Below are positions 54,689-64,000 of a DNA stretch of 64,000 nucleotides, piece after piece. The notes beneath the pieces are model-generated. The model had not been told where the DNA came from. It searched no databases and worked only from the letters and a program-made list of their open reading frames with translations. How positions within the stretch are numbered: position 1 is the first letter of the stretch; each line of letters starts with the position of its first letter. Position numbers and translations under genes: made by a program. Source of the DNA: Proteles cristata cristata (taxonomy: Eukaryota > Chordata > Mammalia > Carnivora > Hyaenidae); contig JAESUZ010004910.1 in NCBI GenBank assembly GCA_017311185.1, positions 124,001 through 188,000 on the forward strand. Reading direction: 5' to 3'.

Positions 54689-55489
54689 TAGGACCTGGAC
54701 TTTTTATTTGTTAAATCTGCAAAATAGATTTTTTTTTTAATGATGGAGAATTCAGCAGAGGGCATATTACCTGGAAATTAGGGCTGAGGGGAACTTCCAT
54801 GATCTGGATCTCTTGTTTCATTAGGTGAAAGTGTCTGAAACACAGATCTTTAGCTGCTGTGAAAGCTATGATCTATGAAAGCTGCTATGAAAGAGAAGAA
54901 AGGTTGCTACTTTCTTCTCCTAAGCTTATCTGGAGTAAGCGCAGAAGAATTATGTCTTGCAAGTTAAGGGTTCCAAAACAGTACTGGTGGCAAAAATCAC
55001 ATTTGGTCAAAGTTACTCTTGAGAACCTTTAAATCATCCAAAGGGTACAGTGGACATGATTCACTATAAATGGCAATGAGTGCAATTCTTACATGCTAAC
55101 AAGTGAGAATTTCTGAACTAAGCTAAAGGAAGAAACACAAGGAGAGACAACAGACATCTACATGCAGATGTCTAGACTTATAAACTGTTTTTGCTTTTAA
55201 GATACAAAATCTTCATTGGTATGTGACTGTTGAGTAGAGAAATTTTAAGTGTTCCTTCTTGCCTGCAGAATATTCTCCCTTTTGTTTTAATATTAAGTCT
55301 CTATGGCAGTCATACATATTTATAGAAGTGGTTTTTGTTAAGAATATTGTAAAAGATAAGTTTTAATGACAATCATAAGCTAAGGCTTACATATCCTTAT
55401 TGCATCAAGGATGGGAAAAGGAGTCAAATCTTTTTGACATTCTCTTAAACTAGGCAGTACTTGCTCACTGCAGTAAAAGAGACTCATTA

Positions 55490-55650
55490 ACTAACATTTG
55501 TGTACTGACTATGCCAAATACTATTCCAAGTGTTTGACATGAATTAATTCTCATATTATATTGTAGCTATGATTCTTGTACCCATTTAGCAGATGAAGAA
55601 ACAGAGACATTGCCAAGTTGAGTAACTTGCCACAATCATATGGTTACCAT
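55490..55650 (-). repeat. MIR relic in PCSK1 intron 3
   Basis: tactgactatgccaaatactattccaagtg then cccatttagcagatgaagaaacagagac and gagtaacttgccac is the reversed MIR core. Confidence 0.75.
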
Positions 55651-55690
55651 TGGTGGGGCCATAGTTCATGGCTCCAGAGGCCATACTCTT

Positions 55691-55848
55691 TTTTTTTTTT
55701 TTTACAAATAGTTTATTGTCAAATTAGTTTCCACATAACACCCGGTGCTCATCCCCACAAGTGTCCTCCTCCATGCCCATCCCTCCTCCCCCCCCCCCAT
55801 CCATCAGTCCTCAGTTTTTGTCAGGATTCAAGAGTCTCTCATGGTTTG
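55691..55848 (-). mobile_element. Very short young LINE-1 3' end in PCSK1 intron 3, antisense
   Basis: Only the 3'UTR tail (158 bp): T run, acaaatagtttattgtcaaat, through tctctcatggttt. Flanked by an 18-bp duplication (55673-55690 and 55849-55866, one mismatch). The C-run at 55790-55798 is longer than in sibling copies. It inserted right next to a MIR relic. Confidence 0.93.
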
Positions 55849-56766
55849 TCCAGAGGCCATAGTCTTAACAACCACACTGTATGATTGTTCTTGCAACTAA
55901 CATGGAAGTCTTCTCTGGCTTTGGCCAAAAATCTAGGTGAAGTTTCAACCTCCCATGATTCAGCTTCTTATTGGCCTAGTAAGTTAAGAGATTTCCCCTA
56001 CTTCTTTCTGAGGAGCATCAGCCAGAGGGCAATTCATTCAGACATTTTTAACTGTTATTATTTATAAATTTATTACTGTCCCCTCCACCAGAAACCTGGC
56101 ATTTTTTAACAGCATCTCCCTTACAAGCTTTCCCAAGCTCTATCTCTATTTCCTTGGTGTCCAGCTGTTCTCCCTTATAGTTCCATACAATGTAACTATC
56201 AGAAAATTTATCTGAAAAAAGAAAACTCTATATCTCCTCTCATGGATACTTACTCTCTAAATCACTCATATTTGGAAATGGGCAATTAAATTGCAAGTCT
56301 GGATGAGACAGCAGCCTCCTGGGCATTCCAGGTTCTGCTTTTTCTTTCAGAAAAGTTATTAAAATATCCATGAATAACTGTGAACCAAACAATATAAAGT
56401 AGGCTCAGTGTGGCAAGGAAGGCTCTGGATTTGGGGAGAGATAGAAATATGGGACATCACATGAAACTTTGGAAGATAAAAAGCTTGAGCATATCATTAT
56501 AAATGAATGAAACTTATGGATCAACCTCTTCGAAGCCATGTAGCTCAGTGAGAAGGGGCACAAGGTGATTCATCCTTTTGAGTGATTTTCCACTGGAACA
56601 ACTGGGAAAAGAGCAGCATTCTGATAATTCACTTTGCCCTGCCATCAACTTTATTTTTTATTAAACTTAATCACATTCTTCCTAAAAGTAGAGTGACCCT
56701 AGGAAAAAGAAAGATGGGTCTCCAGACTAGACCTTCAGTTTTCATTTTGCAGCAAGCAAATCATGA

Positions 56767-58126
<1,360 letters not shown>

Positions 58127-58203
58127 GATCCAGAAGCTAGTTATGATTTTAACGATAATGACCATGATCCATTTCCCCGTTATGATCCCACAAATGAGAA
58201 CAA
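58127..58203 (+). CDS. PCSK1: PCSK1 coding exon 5: acidic loop between Asp and His motifs (residues 182-206 plus two bases of 207)
   Basis: The exon is 77 bp, from acceptor ctttag to donor GTGAGT. It encodes DPEASYDFNDNDHDPF followed by PRYDPTNEN, an acidic segment that in kexin-family structures lines the substrate pocket region and coordinates calcium. The exon ends on the first two bases (aa) of the Lys207 codon, so intron 5 is phase 2. The next exon supplies the third base. The boundary was set by the need for a GT donor and by the frame regained in exon 6. Confidence 0.95.
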
Positions 58204-58614
58204 GTGAGTAAATGTGGATTTGGGTGTGGGGTAGGGGGGTTGATAAGTACTTTAAAATGCTTTTATCTTATTTGAGAAAATTACACAATAAATATGATCC
58301 ATATTTCAGCTCTCAGAAAAGTTTTCATGCATACCAATCTACATCATAATATTTTGTTGCTTTTAAAACAGAAACCAATGCTTCTGTTTTTATATTTCTT
58401 TTCGTTTACTGGACCATATTTCAATTAAACTTTCTTTTTATGTTGTAAAATGCTCTCCTCAAATGGCGCTGAATAGTTATAGTTTTAGAAAGAATGTTTG
58501 GGTCATAAAGAATATAGAATACAATCCTCCAGCCCACCCTCCCTAACCGCAATTCTTCTATGAATGCTTTACTCTTAACAACATGTTTGATGTTAGTTGT
58601 GAAAATAAAAGTAG

Positions 58615-58840
58615 GGGGCACCTGGGTGTCTCAGTCGGTTAAGCCTCTGACTTCAGTTCAGGTCATGATCTCACAGTTCATGGGTTCAAGCCCTGCGTCA
58701 TGCCCTATGCTGACATCTAGCTCAGAGCCTGGAGCCTGTCTTCAGATTCTGTGTCTCCCTCTCTCTGACCCTCCCCTGCTCATGCCATCTCTCTCTCTCT
58801 CTCAAAAATAAATAAAACATTAAAAAAATTTTTAAAAAAA
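58615..58840 (+). mobile_element. Felid tRNA-Lys SINE in PCSK1 intron 5
   Basis: Head gggggcacctgggtgtctcag, body caggtcatgatctcacag, tail aaaaataaataaaacatt. Flanking repeats gaaaataaaagtag (58601-58614) and gaaaagaaaagtag (58841-58854) differ at one base. Confidence 0.93.
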
Positions 58841-60639
58841 GAAAAGAAAAGTAGAAGACAAAGATAACAATTCCTCATGACTTCTTTTAGTGGCCATGGC
58901 CACGATCACCAGTTCCCTCAGAAAATAATGGCCAGATATCAGACAATAGAAATATGCTCTGAGGCGTGGCCCTCAAATCCAATACATTTTCAGAGGCATT
59001 TGACTAGTCAGTAGCGTTTCCAAGAGTTTCTGCTGGGGATTCTAAAACTAAAGGGAAGAGAAAGAGAATTATCTTCTGACTTCTAAAATAATTCTCCATA
59101 GTGGCCACAATGTGATGAGGGAGGGCAAGAGCCAGACCTTCCACAGCAAGAGGCCAGATAAAAGCCAGAGGCAAGAGACTTTTTAACCTTCTTTCCGAGT
59201 TGCAAAGAAACTACACCCTCTAACCACATGACCTCAAATATTCATGCCCATGTGAGGACTCATCTTTGCACATATTATCTTCATAACTTCAAGAAGACTT
59301 TCACACTTTCTTCTTCATTTGCTCCACTGAAAAGAGACTTGCACCAAAAGAGATCAAAGCCAAGGCAAAATTGGGGCTTGTGGCTACAAGTGGGATGAAA
59401 ATATGCTACATAAAGTGGTTCCTTTTTCTCTCTATATGGCTTTTTCTCTCTCAGACTATTACCCAACTTGGATCAATTGAGGTCTCTCTCACTTGCTCTT
59501 TCTTCCTCTTTCCCTCTTCCTTTCTTTCTTATTCTCACTCAGAATTTCTATGTGGCTGGTGCAGTAATGTTAACCTAAAGTTGTTTCTTTGGATGGTCCC
59601 CTTTCTAGGAGTTCAACCAGGAAGAGAGCTGGGGCTCATGGACTTGGTCTCAACTTCTGGGTGTATATTTCCTCCTTGGGGGCAAGGGGAGACTTGGGAC
59701 AAGTTCCAAGATATTGCTTCTTTCAGTACCATTTACTTCTAGGCTTTATTTCTTAAAGGGGTTAACTGCAAACAATGCCTAGAAGTTAGAATATTCCACT
59801 ACCAATACAACAGAAACCACAAGGGGGTGCCCTTGGAAGAAAGTGGGATATCTCAGGAACTTATGGAAGGGACTCCAGACAAACTTGCATCCATATTTCT
59901 GAACCAGGACAGTACAGGGTCAGGAGAAATATGTACTCTGTTGGAGCATGATCTTATAATATTAGCCTGGCTGGTAGTGCCAATCGTCAATAAAGAAGGT
60001 GACCTTGAGGAAATCTCTTACCTCTCTGCCTCTATTTTTCATTTTGTCTCTCATAAATGGGTGACAATGCACTTGCTCTCCACTCTCCTGAAAGGAACTT
60101 CCTGAGGAAATGAACAGTAGCTTCTTGGAAGAAAGGGACACCTTTCTTAGAATGAAGTAAAAATGACAACTCTCATTCCACTCCCTTGGCCAAGACCAAA
60201 AGAGAAATCTGCTCTCAGCTGTATGAGTGCAGCTGAGGAGACTGTTAGCTGGAGGTTTCAGCCTTCTTCCTAGCCAGCATACTCTAGGTCTGGCCCCATG
60301 ATCCAATGTGGATGATAAGTTGTGTAGTGGTCGTATGATAGCTGAATACTTGGTGAAATGATATTCTCTAGAGTTTTTCTACTCATAAGAAGGAGGACTC
60401 AGATTGCCCTTTCCCCTTCCCTACACAGGAGGAGTCTCATATCCAGTATTTTAAAAAGCCACATTTCCCTTAATCCATAGAGGTCCAAAGCCTTCAAAGA
60501 AGTAGCCCATATGGTGGTACTTATTTTATGCCTAAAAACTCCTGAGTTTCCATAGCACAGCCTGCCCTGGACCTCCCACACAGCATAGAGTTAGTGTAAC
60601 ATAGCCAAACAGTTAAGAGCATAGCTTTTGAAGCTAGAA

Positions 60640-60850
60640 GCTAGCTTTGAAGCTAATTAGATTAAATGTTAGATCTACCACTTAATAGTTGGGTGACCTC
60701 GCACAAATTATTTAACTTCTTTCATGCCTCAGTTTTACCATCTATTAAAAAGGGATAATAATGGCAACTACTTTGTTGGGTTATTATGGAAGTTAAGTGA
60801 GTTTATGTATGTAATTGTCTTGTATAATATCTGGCACATAGAAAAAGCTG
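60640..60850 (+). repeat. MIR relic in PCSK1 intron 5
   Basis: tagttgggtgacctcgcacaaattatttaacttc, gcctcagttttaccatctatt and atctggcacatag follow the MIR order. Confidence 0.8.
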
Positions 60851-62054
60851 TGTTTGCTATGGTGGTGATGATGATGATGATCAAGTTTTCTCATTAAGCA
60901 ATTAAGACCTCCTTCCAGTAAGAAATCAACATGAAAAGAATAATATCCAAGAAGAGCAGAAGCAGAGACAAGTCAATTTTCTGAGCCAATTCAGGATCTG
61001 CTCTTTGAAAATTACACAATAAGTAACTATGTCTGAGGGTCCTCTTGACTACCAAAAAGGTAGCATCCCTATCATTTATCAAAACGTATAAAGAAAAAAA
61101 AATAAAGTTTCCCTTCTAGCATTTTGTCAGAAATAAATCCCTTAGATTTAGAAAATGAATGGCTCCATTTTGCCTCAGACTTTATAGCAGCTAGAGGCCT
61201 ATTATCTCCCAATTCCCAGGGTATTATCTCTCTAAACTATCTGTGTTGCTGCTTTTCTTTATTACTATGTAAATGAGATTAATATAAGCTGTATTTGAAT
61301 TCTCCTCTGCAAATCAAAAGAGGAATCACTAAATAATAAAATCCCAAAAGTGCAGGTAACTCTTATTATTGAGCTGCCATGAATCTATATTCAGAATTTC
61401 AATACCAATTACAGATTATTTTTCTAGTTAAATAACATGTGTGACAAGAATGTTTTAACCAGTATAATAGTAGTCTTTAAACTATCTTGTGGAATAATTT
61501 TTTAAAAATCAATTTGTTTAAACGCCAGTTACTACCATTGTTCTAAGATAATAAAGCGTTCTTTTATCTCAGCACCTAATTTAAGGAAAGAAAAAAAGCT
61601 GCAGGTCTACAAAGAATGACATAGTACCACTTTGATAAAGCCTTCCCTTTTTCTAAAACTGTGGAGGTGGGAAGTGAGGGTAAGAGGAGGGAAAAACATC
61701 AACACTTTTTTGTACCATGATCCTACTGCAACTTTCAAGAAAATAATTTTCAGTACATAAGGAGAGAGAAATAATAGGTGGTGTCACATTGTATTGTTTT
61801 TAGGACAGAGGTCCTATGATGGGGATGTTTGCCAACAGTTTGATTCTATTGGCTCAGGCTACAGATTTTGCTATCCTGGCCTTAGTTCCCATGCTATGTA
61901 AATGGAAACACAGGTGGTGGTGACTTCTAGGAACACACTTCCCAAAAGTAACAACTCAGTTTCTCCTTCTACAAAAGGAAAGAGGGTTAATCCATCAAAG
62001 AAGCATAAGCTTCCTTTTTATGTGTTCAGTGTGCACACATTTCTCAAAGAATGG

Positions 62055-62460
62055 GTATGTTGGTCAGGACAGTTTCAGTTGCAAGTGAGAGAATCTTAAC
62101 TGAAAGATTAAGTAAAATGGGCATTAAAAAAATTACCCAAAGGTATGGTCTAGCTTCAGGCATTCCAAATCCAGGAGCTCAAATAATATGCTCTTAGGAC
62201 TCCAATCATGATCTCCATCTCTTAGTCTCTTGCCTACAATTAGTTTCATTCTCAAAAAGAAAAAGAAATCTTGCCTGGCAGCAAGATCCACATGGCTCAC
62301 ATGAAGCTTAAAACTGAATATTTTACAGAAAGACTAAAATTCTCTTTCCCAGAATGTGTAAGAATCCTTGAAGCTGTCTGGGAAGAGGACCCTCATGACA
62401 GAATCAAAAGGAGTGAAGGAGAAGCTACTTCCCAAAAGGACAAAATGCTAGGAGGGCAGA
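62055..62460 (+). repeat. Unnamed ancient interspersed repeat in PCSK1 intron 5
   Basis: The succession ggtcaggacagtttcagttgc, ggtatggtctagcttcaggc, ccatctcttagtctcttgcc and ttctctttcccag resembles a common old mammalian repeat I recall but cannot name with safety. No coding sequence. Confidence 0.35.
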
Positions 62461-62513
62461 AAGTGGCAGATGTCTGCTACATTAAGAAAGACTTTGAATT
62501 AAAGATAATTATA

Positions 62514-62724
62514 GGGGTGCCTGGGTGGCTCTGTCAGTTTAAATGTTCGACTTCAGCTCAGGTCATGATCTCACAGTTCATGAGTTCAAGCCCTACATTG
62601 GGCTCTGTGCTGACAGTTCAGAGCCTAGAGCCTGCTTCACACTCTGTGTCTCCTTCCCTCTCTGTGCTTTCCCAGCTCATGTTCTGTCTCTCTCTGTCTC
62701 AAAAATAAATAAAAGTTAAAAATA
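62514..62724 (+). mobile_element. Carnivore tRNA-Lys SINE in PCSK1 intron 5
   Basis: Head ggggtgcctgggtggctctg, body caggtcatgatctcacag, tail aaaaataaataaaagtt. aaagataatt repeats at 62501-62510 and 62725-62734. Confidence 0.92.
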
Positions 62725-63559
62725 AAAGATAATTGTATTGTTCTGACTTGGGATTCCTATCCAGTATTAACATGAAGAAGCAGAAACATGATTTAGTAAA
62801 AGGAGACCAAGAAAGGATCTTTGGTGCTTTAAAATAAAAGATATGTGAAACAGTATTATTTTGGATAGTCAATTTCAAATTTTTATATTCCATGCTGAGC
62901 TAAATTAATAGATATCTAGTATAATAGTGTCTAAAAGTAGTTGGTTGACAGAGTTTCTGGGAGCTAACTCTTCCCCTCTCTTCTATGTCAGCTCCTCCAA
63001 AGCACCAACAGCCTTTACACCACTCCCAGGTGCTTCCACAATGCAGTATCGTGGTGAAATAAATTCACATTAGAGTTCTCTTGACTTACTGACCCTCGGA
63101 GGTCAGGGTCATGGTGGAAAAGGATGATTATTATCCCCAGATTTTCAGAACTATTGTTTTAATGGTAGACTCTGCTCTGTTTTAGAGACCGACTTTCCCC
63201 TCCAGATACTCTGAAATCATAAATTACCCTTTTTGCCTGATTACAAAACCAGTCTTGTTTGGGGTTCCAGCCCCAATCAGAGTTGTAGGAGAACCCAGTT
63301 TTCCCAAATAGTCTGGAGTGTCTTATTAAAATCTTAAACTCCTTTTGGTAGCAGAAAATCATCAGTTGCTTTAGTTTGGTGGTGTACGGTTAGAGGAAGG
63401 CAAGAGGGCTTAAGAGGAGAATTCTGTTCTACTTATCCTTCTAGGACTGGTCCAAATAACCTAATGCAAGGAAATCACTACGGGGGAGTGAGGAGCTACT
63501 TCCCCAAAATGTATGGGATAGAAACCATGGTTTCTGAAAGGGTCAGAATTGCTCATGAA

Positions 63560-63990
<431 letters not shown>

Positions 63991-64000
63991 TAAATGAGAT

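Overview
The window is mammalian nuclear DNA, almost certainly from a cat-family carnivore. It is AT-rich, its genes have spliced exons, and it is full of tRNA-Lys-derived carnivore SINEs whose heads (GGGGCGCCTGGGTGGCTCAG) and bodies (GGTTCGTGGGTTCGAGCCCC) match the felid form of the family. It also carries several copies of one young carnivore LINE-1 family. There are no operons, prokaryotic genes, CRISPR arrays, integrated phages or rRNA genes.

One protein-coding gene is present, on the plus strand and cut by the right edge: PCSK1 (neuroendocrine prohormone convertase PC1/3). Its CRE-containing promoter lies at about 47.9-48.0 kb and its GC-rich 5'UTR and first exon at about 48.0-48.4 kb. 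Coding exons 1-6 are at 48205-48384, 51242-51346, 54554-54664, 56797-56943, 58127-58203 and 63867-63955. All junctions are GT-AG, the reading frame is open throughout, and the exons encode residues 1-236 plus one base of codon 237. They hold the signal peptide, the prodomain with both of its basic cleavage motifs, the catalytic Asp167 and the catalytic His208. Catalytic Ser382, the P domain and the C-terminal tail lie beyond the window.

The left 47.9 kb has no gene I can support and reads as the 5' flank of PCSK1. From left to right it holds: a cluster of old L1 fragments and an MaLR-type LTR piece (0-7 kb); a hAT-Charlie fossil (9.1-9.5 kb); a short young L1 with a perfect 16-bp target duplication (9.7-10.6 kb); a run of SINEs (10.9-13.2 kb); a 4.4-kb antisense young L1 that keeps the ORF1 C-terminus and a broken ORF2 (17.4-21.9 kb); a mostly repeat-poor stretch (21.9-26.5 kb); a 4.9-kb antisense ancient L1 split by a later L1 with a 5' inversion (27.9-32.8 kb); a hAT fossil interrupted by a SINE (34.5-34.9 kb); a GAAA/GGAA microsatellite (35.6-35.8 kb); a young L1 with an apparent 3' transduction (38.2-39.3 kb); further SINEs; and a (GA)30 tract 1.6 kb upstream of the start codon.

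I found no undescribed biological system. The more rewarding points are the conserved PCSK1 promoter and protease architecture, and the readable insertion histories of the L1 and SINE copies: target duplications, a twin-priming inversion, a 3' transduction, and a nonsense codon shared by two L1 copies.
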